The notes beneath the pieces were generated by a model. That model was given only the letters and a program-made list of their open reading frames with translations. It was not told the origin of the DNA and searched no databases. This document shows, in pieces, positions 1-10,898 of a stretch of 33,525 nt of DNA. The stretch is taken from positions 1-33,525 of the forward strand of contig JAJOIN010000021.1 in assembly GCA_021209335.1 (NCBI GenBank), given 5' to 3'. Position 1 is the stretch's first letter. Every line of letters begins with the position of its first letter. Source of the stretch: Aeromonadaceae bacterium (GTDB lineage Bacteria; Pseudomonadota; Gammaproteobacteria; Enterobacterales; Aeromonadaceae). The translations under genes were made by a program, and so were the position numbers.

Positions 1-2
1 CC

Positions 3-329
3 GACGGGGTGAGGCAGGAGCTATGGGGCTTGGTGTTGGCCTATAACCTGCTGAGATATCAGATGGTTAGGATGGCGGCGAGCTTAAAGGGCTATACGGC
101 CAGCCAGTTGAGCTTTCACATGGCATCGGTGTATCTGCTGCATGAGCTCAGTTGCCTGCCGTTTGTGTCACCGGGCATGGTTCCGGGGCGTGTCGCCGAG
201 TTGGACAAACAGGCAGAGCAGTTCAAGTTACCCGCCCGCCGAGAACGAAGTTACCCAAGGTGCATCAAAGCCAAACCACAGAAGTATGCGACGAGAAAAC
301 CTAGTAAAAACAATGCCAGTCAGGCTTAA
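3..329 (+). CDS. IS4-family transposase, C-terminal fragment
   Basis: The frame is open from the window edge, so the gene starts upstream and the GTG given in the ORF track is internal. The visible part begins with the RQELWGLVLAYNLLRYQMV block. In IS4-group DDE transposases this block lies just after the catalytic glutamate of the YREK signature. The protein ends in a basic tail rich in Arg, Lys and Pro, as in E. coli IS4. Transposases of this group cut and paste the element by hydrolysis at its ends. The catalytic Asp, Asp and Glu residues are all outside the window, so activity cannot be assessed. Confidence 0.8.
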   Translation, partial: DGVRQELWGLVLAYNLLRYQMVRMAASLKGYTASQLSFHMASVYLLHELSCLPFVSPGMVPGRVAELDKQAEQFKLPARRERSYPRCIKAKPQKYATRKPSKNNASQA

Positions 330-341
330 CTGACTGGCATT
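312..341. repeat. Perfect 11-bp inverted repeat at the IS end
   Basis: AATGCCAGTCA (312-322) and TGACTGGCATT (331-341) are perfect reverse complements separated by 8 bases. The right arm is the outer part of the presumed IS terminal repeat. The left arm lies in the last transposase codons. The hairpin could also reduce transcription leaving the element, but no T-tract follows it. Confidence 0.7.
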
Positions 342-403
342 ACGCCCCAGGGCGCCGTTTTGCGCAGGGCCGGGGGGCTGTGCACCCCTGCCGGCGATCA
401 GGA

Positions 404-2017
404 TCAGTAGTTGTCGGGGATCAGTATGCTGGGCTTGGGATCGGACAGCAGATCCGGGTAGTCCAGGTTGTAGTGCAGGCCACGGGACTCCTTGCGCAGC
501 ATGGCGGAGCGGACTATCAGTTCCGCCACCTGCAGCAGGTTGCGCAGCTCCAGCAGGTTATTGGAGACGCGGAAGTTGGAGTAGTACTCCTGCACCTCCT
601 GCTTGAGCAGGTCGATGCGGCGCTTGGCGCGCTCCAGCCGCTTGTTGGTGCGCACTATGCCCACATAGTCCCACATGAACAGCCGCAGCTCGTGCCAGTT
701 GTGCTGGATCACCACCTCTTCGTCCGAGTTGCTTACCTTGCTTTCGTCCCAGCGCGGCAGCGGTGGTGGCGGGGCACTCATCGGCAGACGTGCCAGTATG
801 TCCTGGGCGGCGGAATGGGCGAACACCACGCACTCCAGCAGGGAGTTGGAGGCCAGGCGGTTGGCGCCGTGCAGGCCCGTGTAGGAGACCTCGCCAATGG
901 CATACAGGCCCGGCACGTCGGTCTGACCGGCCTGATCTATCATGACCCCCCCGCAGGTGAAGTGGGCGGCGGGTACCACTGGGATCGGCTGGCGGGTGAT
1001 GTCGATCCCCACCTTGAGGCAGCGCTCATAAATGGTGGGGAAGTGCTTCTGGATGAAGTCGGCCGGCTTGTGGCTGATGTCCAGGTACATGCAGTCCACC
1101 CCCAGGCGCTTCATCTCGTAGTCGATGGCGCGGGCCACCACGTCCCGTGGCGCCAGCTCGGCCCTGGGGTCGAAGTCCGGCATGAAGCGGCTGCCATCCG
1201 GACGGCGCAGGTAGGCGCCCTCGCCCCGCAGCGCCTCGGTGAGCAGGAAGTTGCGGTCATCCGGGTGGAACAAGGTGGTGGGATGGAATTGGTTGAACTC
1301 CATGTTGGCCACCCGGCAGCCGGCACGCCAGGCCATGGCGATGCCATCGCCGGAGCTGACGTCCGGGTTGGAGGTGTACTGGTAGACCTTGGAGGCGCCC
1401 CCGGTGGCCAGGGCGACGAAGCGCGCCTGTATGGTCTCCACCTGCTCGGCATTGCGGTTCCAGACATAGGCGCCCAGGATGCGGTTACCGGGAATGCCCA
1501 GCTTGCGGGTGGTGATGAGATCCACCGCATTGAAGCGCTCCATCAGCTGGATGTTGGGGTGGGCGCGCACCTTGTCCACCAGCGTGATCTCCACCGCCTT
1601 GCCCGAGGCATCGGCGGTATGAAAGATGCGCCTGTGGCTGTGTCCGCCTTCGCGGGTCAGGTGGTAGGCCGGTTGGCCATCGCCGTCGTGCGTCTCCTCC
1701 TGGTCAAACGGCACGCCCTGGTTGATCAGCCACTGGATGCAATCCTTGGCATTGCGGGTGGTGAATTCCACCATGGGACGGTCACACAGACCGGCCCCGG
1801 CGTTGAGGGTGTCGTTGACGTGAGATTCGATACTGTCCGTTTCGTCGAAAACGGCAGCGATGCCTCCTTGGGCATAGTAGGTGGCCCCCTCGCTCAAGGG
1901 TCCCTTGCTTAATACCATGACCCGGGCGTGATCTGCCAAACGCAGCGCCAGGGACAAACCGGCGGCACCACTGCCAATGATGAGGACGTCACAACTGTGT
2001 TCAACGTGCTGCTTCAT
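404..2017 (-). CDS. nadB: L-aspartate oxidase
   Basis: This cytosolic FAD enzyme oxidises L-aspartate to iminoaspartate, the first step of de novo NAD synthesis; NadA then condenses the product with dihydroxyacetone phosphate. The N-terminus has the dinucleotide-binding motif [16 protein letters not shown]. The family block [12 protein letters not shown] and the FNQFHPT segment follow, and the C-terminal helical domain is present. I chose the ATG at 2017 (537 aa) because the spacing from Met to the EHSCDVLI block equals that of E. coli NadB. An in-frame ATG nine bases upstream (2026) is the alternative, and neither has a clear Shine-Dalgarno site. The gene is divergent from rpoE, as in E. coli. 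An IS4-type element ends just beyond its stop. Confidence 0.96.
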   Translation of the reverse strand: MKQHVEHSCDVLIIGSGAAGLSLALRLADHARVMVLSKGPLSEGATYYAQGGIAAVFDETDSIESHVNDTLNAGAGLCDRPMVEFTTRNAKDCIQWLINQGVPFDQEETHDGDGQPAYHLTREGGHSHRRIFHTADASGKAVEITLVDKVRAHPNIQLMERFNAVDLITTRKLGIPGNRILGAYVWNRNAEQVETIQARFVALATGGASKVYQYTSNPDVSSGDGIAMAWRAGCRVANMEFNQFHPTTLFHPDDRNFLLTEALRGEGAYLRRPDGSRFMPDFDPRAELAPRDVVARAIDYEMKRLGVDCMYLDISHKPADFIQKHFPTIYERCLKVGIDITRQPIPVVPAAHFTCGGVMIDQAGQTDVPGLYAIGEVSYTGLHGANRLASNSLLECVVFAHSAAQDILARLPMSAPPPPLPRWDESKVSNSDEEVVIQHNWHELRLFMWDYVGIVRTNKRLERAKRRIDLLKQEVQEYYSNFRVSNNLLELRNLLQVAELIVRSAMLRKESRGLHYNLDYPDLLSDPKPSILIPDNY

Positions 2018-2106
2018 AAGTATCATTGGCGTGGGGTGAGGAAGGCCCTATGTTAGCCCAAGCGCCTGTCAGGTGCAGCCGGGATCACGCTTTTTTGCAT
2101 AATAAT

Positions 2107-2134
2107 GAACTTTTATAAAATCGCTCTGTCTGAA
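2107..2134 (+). promoter_or_regulatory. Sigma-E-type promoter of rpoE-rseABC
   Basis: GAACTT (2107-2112) and TCTGAA (2129-2134) are separated by 16 bases. This fits the E. coli sigma-E consensus (GGAACTT, about 16 bases, TCTGA). It lies 57 bases upstream of the rpoE start, where an autoregulatory promoter is known in enteric bacteria. The base before GAACTT is T rather than G. Confidence 0.8.
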
Positions 2135-2191
2135 AGTTTGTGTCTCATCGGCCAATGACTTGGGATAAGCGAGTGGAGGTATCCTGCGCCG

Positions 2192-2779
2192 ATGAGCGAG
2201 GAGATAGAGGCAAATATTGACCAGGCCCTGGTGGAGCGTGTGCAGCGTGGTGACAAGCAGGCGTTCAACCTGCTGGTCAGCAAGTACCAGCACAAGGTGA
2301 TCGGCTTGGTCTCCCGGTATGTGAATCATCCCGGGGATGCGGCGGATGTGGCGCAGGAGGCCTTCATCAAGGCGTACCGTTGCCTGCCCACCTTTCGCGG
2401 TGAGAGTGCCTTCTATACCTGGCTGTACCGCATCGCCGTCAATACGGCCAAGAATTACCTGACGGCCCAGGGCCGCCGTCCGCCTGATGCAGACGTGGAC
2501 GCCGGTGAGGCCGAATTTTATGAAGGGGCGGATGCGCTGCACGAGCAGGCCACCCCGGAAAACTTGCTGCTGTCCGATGAGCTCAAACGCCAGGTGCGTG
2601 CCGCCCTCGACAGCCTGCCCGAGGATCTACGCCAAGCCATCACGCTGCGGGAGATTGAAGGGCTCAGTTATGAGGAGATCGCCCTCATCGTGGATTGTCC
2701 GGTGGGCACGGTTCGCTCACGGATCTTCCGGGCGCGGGAGGTGATCGACAAATGGATTCAACCTTTGTTGCAACGCTAG
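2192..2779 (+). CDS. rpoE: RNA polymerase sigma-E factor (envelope stress)
   Basis: This ECF sigma factor directs RNA polymerase to envelope-stress genes when outer-membrane proteins misfold. The 195-residue product carries region 2 (HKVIGLVSRY, DVAQEAFIKAYR, SAFYTWLYRIAVNTAKNYL) and region 4 (LPEDLRQAITLREIEGLSYEEIA, then VGTVRSRIFRAREVID), all closely like E. coli RpoE (191 aa). A GGAGGT-like ribosome site lies about 11 bases before the ATG. It is first in the rpoE-rseA-rseB-rseC cluster, with rseA 21 bases downstream. A sigma-E-type promoter upstream predicts autoregulation. Confidence 0.98.
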   Translation: MSEEIEANIDQALVERVQRGDKQAFNLLVSKYQHKVIGLVSRYVNHPGDAADVAQEAFIKAYRCLPTFRGESAFYTWLYRIAVNTAKNYLTAQGRRPPDADVDAGEAEFYEGADALHEQATPENLLLSDELKRQVRAALDSLPEDLRQAITLREIEGLSYEEIALIVDCPVGTVRSRIFRAREVIDKWIQPLLQR

Positions 2780-2800
2780 ATAGGGAGTAATCAGGCCATT

Positions 2801-3370
2801 ATGTCCAGTCAAGAACGGATTTCGGCATTGATGGATCACCAGCTGTCGGACGACAAGTGGCTGGCGGATCTGCTCAAGGAGCCTGCCCAGGCCCAGACCT
2901 GGTCCCGCTATCACCTGATCGGTGATGCGCTGCGCGACGACCTGCCGGCCAGCCTGCCGCTGGACTTCACCGATAAGGTGATGGCCGCCCTGGCGGAGGA
3001 GCCGACCGTGTTGGCACCCCGCGCCAGTCGGCTGGCTTGGCAGCAATGGCAACCCAAGGTGGTAGCGTTTGGTCGGCAGCTGGGGCAGTACGCCATCGCC
3101 GCCTCGGTGGCTGCGGCGGTGATCGTCGGGGTGCAACAGTATCAACACGGGCAAAACCCGGCGGCGCCCTCACCTGTGCTCAATACGGTGCCGCTGGCCG
3201 GTCTGGCGGCCCCGGTGAGCGTCAGCTATGGCCCGCAGGCCGAGGCGCGGCGCAGTCACCAGAGCCAACCCGCCTTGAGCGAGGAGCAGCTGCAGCAGTA
3301 TCAGCAACGGGTCTCCGCCTATCTGCGGGATCACCAGTTGCAACAACGTCTGCATCAGACCAACGATTAA
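2801..3370 (+). CDS. rseA: Anti-sigma-E factor
   Basis: RseA is an inner-membrane protein whose cytoplasmic N-terminal domain holds sigma-E inactive until DegS, RseP and ClpXP degrade it. The product (189 aa) has the N-terminal anti-sigma block (ERISALMDHQLSDD, TWSRYHLIGDALR). A single membrane segment lies at about residues 94-111 (QYAIAASVAAAVIVGVQ), followed by a periplasmic tail. In the tail, LNTVPLAGLAAPVSVS aligns with the E. coli region cut by DegS, with the Val-Ser pair at 139-140 kept. The C-terminal part is shorter than in E. coli (216 aa) and ends in a Gln-rich helix. The start follows rpoE by 21 bases. Confidence 0.96.
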   Translation: MSSQERISALMDHQLSDDKWLADLLKEPAQAQTWSRYHLIGDALRDDLPASLPLDFTDKVMAALAEEPTVLAPRASRLAWQQWQPKVVAFGRQLGQYAIAASVAAAVIVGVQQYQHGQNPAAPSPVLNTVPLAGLAAPVSVSYGPQAEARRSHQSQPALSEEQLQQYQQRVSAYLRDHQLQQRLHQTND

Positions 3371-3394
3371 CCCTGGCAGTAGAGAGACAATACC

Positions 3395-4381
3395 GTGCGG
3401 CAGCTTGCTTGGTTTTTTCTGGCTGCCCTGCTGATCAGTTTCAAGGCCTCAGCCGATGCACCCTCGGCTGAGGCCTTGTTGCAACAGATGCAGCGGGCCT
3501 ATCACCACTACAACTTCGAACTCTCCATGGTCAAGCTGCGGCAGGGGCTGCTCGAGCCCATGCGCTTCTCCCATGGTCAGGTGGGGGGGCTGGATATCTC
3601 CCACCTGATACTGCTCAATGGCCGGCCCAGCGAATACCTGCGCCGCGGCGATGAGTACAGCTTCTTCGAAAGCGGCAGTGACCCCTATACCCTCAAGTCT
3701 GCCCGTCTGCCCGGCCTCTGGTCTGCCCTGCTGGAGATGGATCTGGAGCGGGTGCTGCAAAGCTATGAGCCGGTGGTGGCGGGGCGCAACCGCATTGCCG
3801 GCCTGGCCACCCAGGTGGTGCGCCTGGTGCCCAGGGACAACTACAAGTACGGCTTGGTGCTCTGGCTGGAGCAGCAAAGCGGCCTGCTGCTGCGCCTGGA
3901 CATGATCGACGATCAGGGGGATCTGGTGGAGCAGTTTATGGGCGTGGATCTGCGCATCTCAGAGCAGCCCAGCCCCTGGTTGCAGGAGCTGGCTAAGGCC
4001 AAGCTGCCGCCCGCCGTCGCCCTGAGCGAGGCCTATACCGCCAGACCCAACGACAGTGGCTGGGAGTTTGGCTGGCTGCCCAGCGGCTTCAAGGTGGTCT
4101 CCACGGATCGTCACAAGCTGGCCCTGCTGGATCAGCCGGTGGACTATGTGTTGCTCAGTGATGGCCTGGTGGATGTGTCCATTTACCTGGCACCGGCCCA
4201 GCCGGGGTCTGTGACGCCCAATCAGGTGCTGCTGCAGGGGGCAACCAGCTTGCTCACCTTTACAAATCCGCATAAGGTGGAGGTGACTGTGGTGGGCGAG
4301 ATACCGGCCCTGACGGCCCGGCGCATCGCCGAGTCGTTGCAGCCTGCGGCGGTGGCAGTGGAAGGAGCGACACATGATTGA
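3395..4381 (+). CDS. rseB: Sigma-E regulatory periplasmic protein RseB
   Basis: RseB binds the periplasmic part of RseA and shields it from DegS; mislocalised lipopolysaccharide releases it. The 328-residue product starts at GTG after a purine-rich AGAGAG site. A signal peptide (LAWFFLAALLISFKASA) has a likely signal peptidase I cut after ASA, before DAPSAEALL. The MucB/RseB N-terminal lipid-binding domain follows (LRRGDEYSFFE, NRIAGLATQVVRLVPRDNYKYGL), then the smaller C-terminal domain (GWLPSGFKVV). The gene overlaps rseC by 8 bases, which suggests translational coupling. Confidence 0.96.
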   Translation: MRQLAWFFLAALLISFKASADAPSAEALLQQMQRAYHHYNFELSMVKLRQGLLEPMRFSHGQVGGLDISHLILLNGRPSEYLRRGDEYSFFESGSDPYTLKSARLPGLWSALLEMDLERVLQSYEPVVAGRNRIAGLATQVVRLVPRDNYKYGLVLWLEQQSGLLLRLDMIDDQGDLVEQFMGVDLRISEQPSPWLQELAKAKLPPAVALSEAYTARPNDSGWEFGWLPSGFKVVSTDRHKLALLDQPVDYVLLSDGLVDVSIYLAPAQPGSVTPNQVLLQGATSLLTFTNPHKVEVTVVGEIPALTARRIAESLQPAAVAVEGATHD

Positions 4382-4835
4382 ATCGGTAGCGACCGTGGTG
4401 GCGGTAGGGGATAACTGGGTGCAGGTGGAGTGTCGGCGCAAGAGTGCCTGCGGCCATTGTCATCAACAGGAGAGCTGTGGTGTCGGCAGCCTGGCCAAGT
4501 CCATGCCCGGTCGCCCTCAGTTGCTCGAGCTGGCGCGGGTGGCGGAGGTGCGTGTCGGTCAGCAGGTGCGCATCGGCATCCCGGAGAAGAGCCTGCTCAA
4601 GAGCGCCCTGCTGGTCTATATGCTGCCGCTGCTGTGCCTGCTGCTGGGGGCCCTGGCCGGCAAGTGGCTCTCGGCGGTGTGGCACATCGCCGAGGAACTG
4701 CCGGAGATCCTCGGCGCCCTGCTGGGCGGCGGTCTGGGCTTCCTGCTGGCCAAGCTGGGCGCCCGCCAGTTTAGCGAGGGGCTCTACCGCCCTGTGCTGC
4801 TGGGAGTGGACATTCCCGCCCAGCAGATTGACTAA
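4374..4835 (+). CDS. rseC: SoxR-reducing / sigma-E regulatory protein RseC
   Basis: RseC is a small inner-membrane protein. E. coli RseC has a mild positive effect on sigma-E and belongs to the SoxR-reducing system. The 153-residue product has an N-terminal cysteine cluster, C20-x5-C26-x2-C29-x5-C35 (CRRKSACGHC), typical of the family and suited to metal or redox chemistry. Two hydrophobic segments follow (LLVYMLPLLCLLLGALAG and ILGALLGGGLGFLLA), predicting two membrane spans with a short loop. Its ATG lies inside the end of rseB. An 81-base gap to lepA follows, in which I see no clear terminator or promoter. Confidence 0.95.
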   Translation: MIESVATVVAVGDNWVQVECRRKSACGHCHQQESCGVGSLAKSMPGRPQLLELARVAEVRVGQQVRIGIPEKSLLKSALLVYMLPLLCLLLGALAGKWLSAVWHIAEELPEILGALLGGGLGFLLAKLGARQFSEGLYRPVLLGVDIPAQQID

Positions 4836-4916
4836 GCCATAGCCGTTGCTTGTGCGATCCAGTAAACTCTCGCCTCTATTGTCAGGTGACCTTCCCTATT
4901 AGCCGAAATTTATCCA

Positions 4917-6710
<1,794 letters not shown>

Positions 6711-6711
6711 C

Positions 6712-7665
6712 ATGGCCAACACATTCTCCCTGATCCTGGTGGCGGTCACTGCCCTCACCGGCTTGGTCTGGCTGTTGGACCGTCTCTGGCTGCAACGGGC
6801 CAGGCTGGCCAAGGTGGTGCGTGCCGAGCGGGCCGCCGGCAATGCCCTGGACGCCGCCACCATCGACAAGCTCACCGCCGAGCCGGCCTGGATTGAGCAG
6901 TGCAAGGGCATATTCCCGGTGATTGCCGCCGTGCTGGTGCTGCGCTCCTTCGTCTATGAGCCGTTCCAGATCCCCTCCGGCTCCATGATGCCGACCCTGC
7001 TCATCGGTGACTTCATCCTGGTGGAGAAGTTTGCCTACGGCATCAAGGAGCCTGTTGAGAATCACACCCTGATCCCCACGGGTCACCCCAAGCGAGGTGA
7101 CATAGTGGTGTTCAAGTATCCCGAAGATACTCGGGTCGATTACATCAAGCGGGTGGTGGGTCTGCCGGGCGACAGGGTGGTCTATACCGCCGACAAGCAG
7201 CTGCTGATTGAGCCGGCTTGCCCATCTGGCCAGGACTGCGCCCCCCTGGCACCTGTGGTGCACAGCTTCGTGGAGCAGGGCGGTTTCAGCCAGACCGTGA
7301 ACGGTGGCAACCTGGGCCAGGTGACCCTGCCCATGGCCCGCTTCAGCGAGCAGCTGGGCGAGGTGGCACACCAGATCTTGCAGACCCCGGCCATCACCGA
7401 AGAGGCCAAGCAGCCGGCCTATCATCGTATCGATGGCCTGCCGGTGGGGCAGTGGGTGGTGCCGGAAGGACACTACTTCGTCATGGGGGATAACCGTGAC
7501 AACAGTGCCGACAGCCGTTTCTGGGGCTTTGTCCCCGAGCGCAACCTGATGGGCCGGGCGGTCGCCATCTGGATGAGTTTTGAATTTGAGCGTGCGCCGG
7601 ACTCCTGGCTGCCTGGCTGGGTGCCCACTGGCGTGCGTTTTGACCGCATAGGCAGTATTCAGTGA
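6712..7665 (+). CDS. lepB: Signal peptidase I
   Basis: LepB is the inner-membrane protease that removes signal peptides from exported proteins. Two N-terminal membrane segments are visible (about residues 3-22 and 66-82). The catalytic Ser91 lies in [10 protein letters not shown] and the general-base Lys146 in [12 protein letters not shown], the same residue numbers as in E. coli. The conserved block [17 protein letters not shown] is present near residues 259-274. The length is 317 aa against about 324 in E. coli. The gene starts one base after lepA, with the GGAG ribosome site inside the end of lepA. Its stop overlaps the GTG start of rnc. Confidence 0.98.
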   Translation: MANTFSLILVAVTALTGLVWLLDRLWLQRARLAKVVRAERAAGNALDAATIDKLTAEPAWIEQCKGIFPVIAAVLVLRSFVYEPFQIPSGSMMPTLLIGDFILVEKFAYGIKEPVENHTLIPTGHPKRGDIVVFKYPEDTRVDYIKRVVGLPGDRVVYTADKQLLIEPACPSGQDCAPLAPVVHSFVEQGGFSQTVNGGNLGQVTLPMARFSEQLGEVAHQILQTPAITEEAKQPAYHRIDGLPVGQWVVPEGHYFVMGDNRDNSADSRFWGFVPERNLMGRAVAIWMSFEFERAPDSWLPGWVPTGVRFDRIGSIQ

Positions 7666-8336
7666 TCGACAACAAGTTAGACCGTTTGCAAAGCAAGTTG
7701 GGCCATCAGTTCCACAAAGAGGAGCTGCTGGTGCGGGCCATCACCCACCGCAGCGCGGGGGCCAAGCACAACGAGCGCCTGGAGTTTCTGGGCGACTCCA
7801 TCCTCAGCATGGTGATTGCCGAGGCGCTGTTCTTCCGTTTCCCCGACGTCAGCGAGGGGGACATGAGCCGGATGCGCGCCACCCTGGTGCGGGAGAAGAC
7901 CCTGGCCGAGCTGGCCCGGGAGTTTGAGCTGGGGGATTACCTCATCCTCGGCCCGGGTGAACTCAAGAGTGGCGGCTTCCGCCGCGAGTCCATATTGGCG
8001 GATGCGGTCGAGGCCATCATCGGCGCCATCTACATGGATTGCCAGATGGAGCGCACCCGCGACCTGCTGCTCTCCTGGTATGCCGAGCGGCTGGAGCAGA
8101 TCCGCCCCGGCGTGGATCAAAAGGATCCCAAGACCCGCTTGCAGGAGCTGCTGCAGGGCCAACGCAAGCCCTTGCCCACCTATGTGGTGCTCAAGGTGAA
8201 GGGCGAGGCCCACAATCAGGAATTCACCGTCCAGTGCGAGGTGGAGGGGCTGCCGATCGAGATCATCGGCATCGGCTCCAGCCGGCGCAAGGCGGAACAA
8301 TCCGCGGCCGAACGGGCCCTGGAGCAATTGCTATGA
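7662..8336 (+). CDS. rnc: Ribonuclease III
   Basis: RNase III cleaves double-stranded RNA in rRNA precursors and many mRNAs. The 224-residue product has the signature [10 protein letters not shown] with E41 and D45, and D114 and E117 in [11 protein letters not shown], the same catalytic positions as in E. coli. A C-terminal double-stranded RNA-binding domain follows ([12 protein letters not shown] to [15 protein letters not shown]). It starts with GTG overlapping the lepB stop (GTGA) and ends overlapping the era start (ATGA). There is therefore no leader like the one that allows RNase III autoregulation in E. coli, unless transcription starts inside lepB. Confidence 0.98.
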   Translation: MIDNKLDRLQSKLGHQFHKEELLVRAITHRSAGAKHNERLEFLGDSILSMVIAEALFFRFPDVSEGDMSRMRATLVREKTLAELAREFELGDYLILGPGELKSGGFRRESILADAVEAIIGAIYMDCQMERTRDLLLSWYAERLEQIRPGVDQKDPKTRLQELLQGQRKPLPTYVVLKVKGEAHNQEFTVQCEVEGLPIEIIGIGSSRRKAEQSAAERALEQLL

Positions 8337-9238
8337 GTGAACAAGAGACCAGCTACTGCGGCTTCGTCGCCATCGTGGGGCGCCCCAATGTGGGCAAGTC
8401 CACCCTGCTGAACAAGCTGCTGGGCCAGAAGGTGAGCATCACCTCCAAGAAGCCGCAGACCACCCGCCACCGCATCCTGGGCATCGACACCCAGGGCGCC
8501 TGGCAGACCATCTTCGTCGATACCCCCGGCCTGCACATCGAAGAGAAGCGGGCCATCAACCGTCTGATGAACCGGGCCGCCACCAGCTCCCTGGGCGACG
8601 TGGAGATGGTGGTGTTCGTGGTGGAGGGCACCCGCTGGACCGCCGACGATGAGATGGTGCTCAACAAGCTCAAGGCGCTGCGCTGCCCCGTGGTGCTGGC
8701 GGTCAACAAGGTGGACAAGATAGAAGACAAGGCGAGCCTGCTGCCGCACCTGCAGTGGCTGGGTCAGCAGATGGCGTTTGCCGCCATACTGCCCATCTCC
8801 GCCAAGTCCGGCACCAATGTGGAGACCATCCGCGAGCTGGCCCGCCAGCGGCTGCCGGAAGGGGAGCACTACTTCCCCGAGGATTACATCACCGACCGCT
8901 CCTCCCGCTTCATGGCGGCGGAGATCATCCGCGAGAAGCTGATGCGCTTCATGGGTGAGGAGCTGCCCTATTCCGTCACCGTGGAGATAGAGCGCTTCAA
9001 GGTGGAGGAGGATGGCCTGTTTCACATCCATGGTCTGATCCTGGTGGAGCGGGAAGGGCAGAAGAAGATGGTGATCGGCAACAAGGGCGAGAAGCTCAAG
9101 CAGATCGGCACCGAGGCCCGCCTGGACATGGAGCGCTTGTTCGACACCCGGGTGTTCCTGGAGCTGTGGGTCAAGGTCAAATCGGGCTGGGCCGATGACG
9201 AACGGGCGCTGCGCAGCCTGGGTTATGGCGAAGACTGA
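8333..9238 (+). CDS. era: GTPase Era, 16S rRNA maturation factor
   Basis: Era is an essential GTPase that binds the 3' end of 16S rRNA and couples 30S maturation to growth. The product from the ATG at 8333 is 301 aa, identical in length to E. coli Era; the longer ORF-track start at 8039 is a read-through within rnc. G1 is [10 protein letters not shown]3 is DTPGL and G4 is NKVD. The C-terminal KH domain carries [13 protein letters not shown]. It overlaps rnc by 4 bases and recO by 14, so the three are probably translated in a coupled manner. Confidence 0.98.
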   Translation: MSEQETSYCGFVAIVGRPNVGKSTLLNKLLGQKVSITSKKPQTTRHRILGIDTQGAWQTIFVDTPGLHIEEKRAINRLMNRAATSSLGDVEMVVFVVEGTRWTADDEMVLNKLKALRCPVVLAVNKVDKIEDKASLLPHLQWLGQQMAFAAILPISAKSGTNVETIRELARQRLPEGEHYFPEDYITDRSSRFMAAEIIREKLMRFMGEELPYSVTVEIERFKVEEDGLFHIHGLILVEREGQKKMVIGNKGEKLKQIGTEARLDMERLFDTRVFLELWVKVKSGWADDERALRSLGYGED

Positions 9239-9953
9239 CACCGGTTTTCACACCGCGTTGGTGCTGCATGTGCGCCCCTACCGGGAAAGCAGCCAGCTGG
9301 TGGAGCTGTTCAGCCAGGAGCAGGGCCGCTTGGGCCTGGTAGCGAACGGTTCCCGCCGGCAGAAATCCGGCCACAAGGCCCTGCTGCAACCCTTCGTGCC
9401 GCTGCAGATCCGCTGGCGCGGCGCCGGGGATCTCAAGACCCTGGAGCAGTTGGAGCCCCTGGCCCTGCCGGTGCCGCTGCAGGGCACGGCCCTGTTCAGC
9501 GGGCTTTATCTCAACGAGCTGCTCTACTACCTGCTGGAGCGACACACCCCCTATCCTGGTCTGTTTAGCCGCTATGTGCAGAGTCTGGCCGGTCTGGCCC
9601 AGGCCCCAGCGCATCCCCAGCCGGTGTTGCGGCGCTTTGAGCTGGCCCTGCTGCAGGCGCTGGGCTATGGCGTGGCGCTGGCGCAGACCGCCGATGGCGA
9701 GCCTGTTTTGGCCGAGCTGGATTACTGCTATCGCCACGAGCTGGGGCTGACCTTGGCTAGCGTGGCGACACCGGCGGCCGAGCGCTTGCCGGGGGCACAC
9801 CTGCTGGCCATGGCCGCGGATCGGCTGGAGACAAGCGAGTGCCTGACCACCGCCAAGCGGCTATGCCGTCTGGCGCTGAAACCTTATCTGGGCGACCGAC
9901 CCTTGCGGAGCCGGGAGCTGTTTTCCACTAGCATGAAGAGGACAATGGAGTGA
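9225..9953 (+). CDS. recO: DNA repair protein RecO
   Basis: RecO works with RecF and RecR to load RecA on SSB-coated gaps. The 242-residue product (same as E. coli) has an N-terminal OB fold ([33 protein letters not shown]) and the helical middle ([29 protein letters not shown]). The C-terminus is [18 protein letters not shown] chose the ATG at 9225 because it places the OB fold at the expected distance from the start; the ATG at 9195 would add ten residues lying inside era. Its stop overlaps the GTG of pdxJ. Confidence 0.95.
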   Translation: MAKTDTGFHTALVLHVRPYRESSQLVELFSQEQGRLGLVANGSRRQKSGHKALLQPFVPLQIRWRGAGDLKTLEQLEPLALPVPLQGTALFSGLYLNELLYYLLERHTPYPGLFSRYVQSLAGLAQAPAHPQPVLRRFELALLQALGYGVALAQTADGEPVLAELDYCYRHELGLTLASVATPAAERLPGAHLLAMAADRLETSECLTTAKRLCRLALKPYLGDRPLRSRELFSTSMKRTME

Positions 9954-10687
9954 GCAACATCCTGCTTGGCGTGAACATCGACCACGTGGCCACCCTGCGC
10001 AATGCCCGGGGGACCCATTATCCGGATCCCGTGTTTGCTGCCGCCCTGGCCGAGCAGGCCGGCGCCGATGGCATCACCATCCACCTGCGCGAAGATCGCC
10101 GCCACATCAAGGACAGGGACGTGCGGGTGCTCAAAGAAACGCTGCAAACCCGCATGAACCTGGAGATGGCGGTGACCGAGGAGATGTTGGCCATCGCCTG
10201 CCAGATCCAGCCGCATTTTGTCTGCCTGGTACCGGAAAAGCGCCAGGAGGTCACCACCGAAGGCGGGCTGGATGTGGCCGGTCAGCAGCGGGTCATCCGG
10301 GAGGCGGTGGCCCGTCTGGCGGCGGTCGGTACCCAGGTCTCCCTGTTTATCGATGCCGATCATGCCCAGATCGATGCGGCGGTGGCCTGTGGCGCCCCCT
10401 ACATCGAAATTCACACCGGCCGCTATGCCGATGCCAGCAGTGAGGCCGAACAGGCCGCCGAGCTGGCGCGTATCCGCGAGGCGGCCGCCTATGCCCATGG
10501 CCAGGGGCTCAAGGTCAACGCCGGCCATGGCCTGCATTATCAGAACGTCAAGCCCATCGCCGCCATCCCCGAGATGGTGGAGCTCAACATCGGCCATGCC
10601 ATCATAGGTCGTGCCGTGTTCAGCGGCCTGCCCGAGGCGGTGGCCGAGATGAAGCGCTTGATGCTGGAGGCCCGCCAGGGGCTCTAA
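9950..10687 (+). CDS. pdxJ: Pyridoxine 5'-phosphate synthase
   Basis: PdxJ condenses 1-deoxy-D-xylulose 5-phosphate with 3-amino-2-oxopropyl phosphate to give pyridoxine 5'-phosphate, in the DXP-dependent vitamin B6 route. The 245-residue TIM-barrel protein shows the family blocks [45 protein letters not shown] and [11 protein letters not shown], and ends with [13 protein letters not shown]. It starts with GTG overlapping the recO stop. In E. coli acpS follows immediately; here a terminator follows and no acpS is present. Confidence 0.98.
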   Translation: MSNILLGVNIDHVATLRNARGTHYPDPVFAAALAEQAGADGITIHLREDRRHIKDRDVRVLKETLQTRMNLEMAVTEEMLAIACQIQPHFVCLVPEKRQEVTTEGGLDVAGQQRVIREAVARLAAVGTQVSLFIDADHAQIDAAVACGAPYIEIHTGRYADASSEAEQAAELARIREAAAYAHGQGLKVNAGHGLHYQNVKPIAAIPEMVELNIGHAIIGRAVFSGLPEAVAEMKRLMLEARQGL

Positions 10688-10706
10688 GCCAGGGTGATCC
10701 CAACAG

Positions 10707-10727
10707 GCGGCCTGCGGGCCGCTTTTT
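10707..10727 (+). terminator. Rho-independent terminator after pdxJ
   Basis: GCGGCC (10707-10712) and GGCCGC (10717-10722) form a GC stem with a four-base loop, followed by five T residues. It closes the lepA-pdxJ run. Confidence 0.85.
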
Positions 10728-10793
10728 GTTGCTCGGTGCAGTTGGTTTGCAAAAACTTACAAAACTGGTCTTGTTCTTGCTAGAGCTGGTCCA

Positions 10794-10819
10794 ACTGCTG
10801 GCGTCTGTCTGCCGGCAGT
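10794..10819 (+). other. Hairpin in the leader of the M28 peptidase gene
   Basis: ACTGCTGGC (10794-10802) pairs with GCCGGCAGT (10811-10819), with one G-U pair and an 8-base loop. No T-tract follows, so it is not an obvious terminator. It lies in the ~170-base region between the pdxJ terminator and the peptidase gene, where I could not fix a promoter. Its role is unknown. Confidence 0.3.
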
Positions 10820-10898
10820 GTCTGTGTTGGATTCTCTTATCCAGTGACGTTAGCCGCAGCGGTGGCCCATGCCCGGCTGTGATCAAAAGGATTTTTGT

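Larger units (their letters stand above)
1..342 (+). mobile_element. IS4-family insertion sequence, right end (partial)
   Basis: The left edge carries the last ~110 codons of an IS4-type transposase followed directly by an end-like inverted repeat. The terminal 18 bases (325-342), read on the minus strand as TAATGCCAGTCAGTTAAG, closely resemble the IS4 terminal repeat as I remember it (TAATGCCGATCAGTTAAG). The transposase stop codon TAA (327-329) lies inside this terminal repeat. The left end, the left repeat and any target duplication lie outside the window, so the element's integrity cannot be judged. Its right boundary sits about 60 bases past the nadB stop codon. Confidence 0.75.

Noticed and set aside
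142-333. 63-codon frame overlapping the transposase end
   Set aside because: Shadow of the transposase in another frame.
380-1912. 510-codon plus-strand frame opposite nadB
   Set aside because: Antisense shadow of a conserved gene, with low-complexity Gly/Val/His content and no recognisable motif.
4836-4916. Possible promoter between rseC and lepA
   Set aside because: TTG-like and TA-rich hexamers occur, but none pair at 16-18 bases; left uncalled.
8039-8332. N-terminal extension of era in the ORF track
   Set aside because: It lies inside rnc and reads as a shadow; the ATG at 8333 gives exactly the 301-residue family length.
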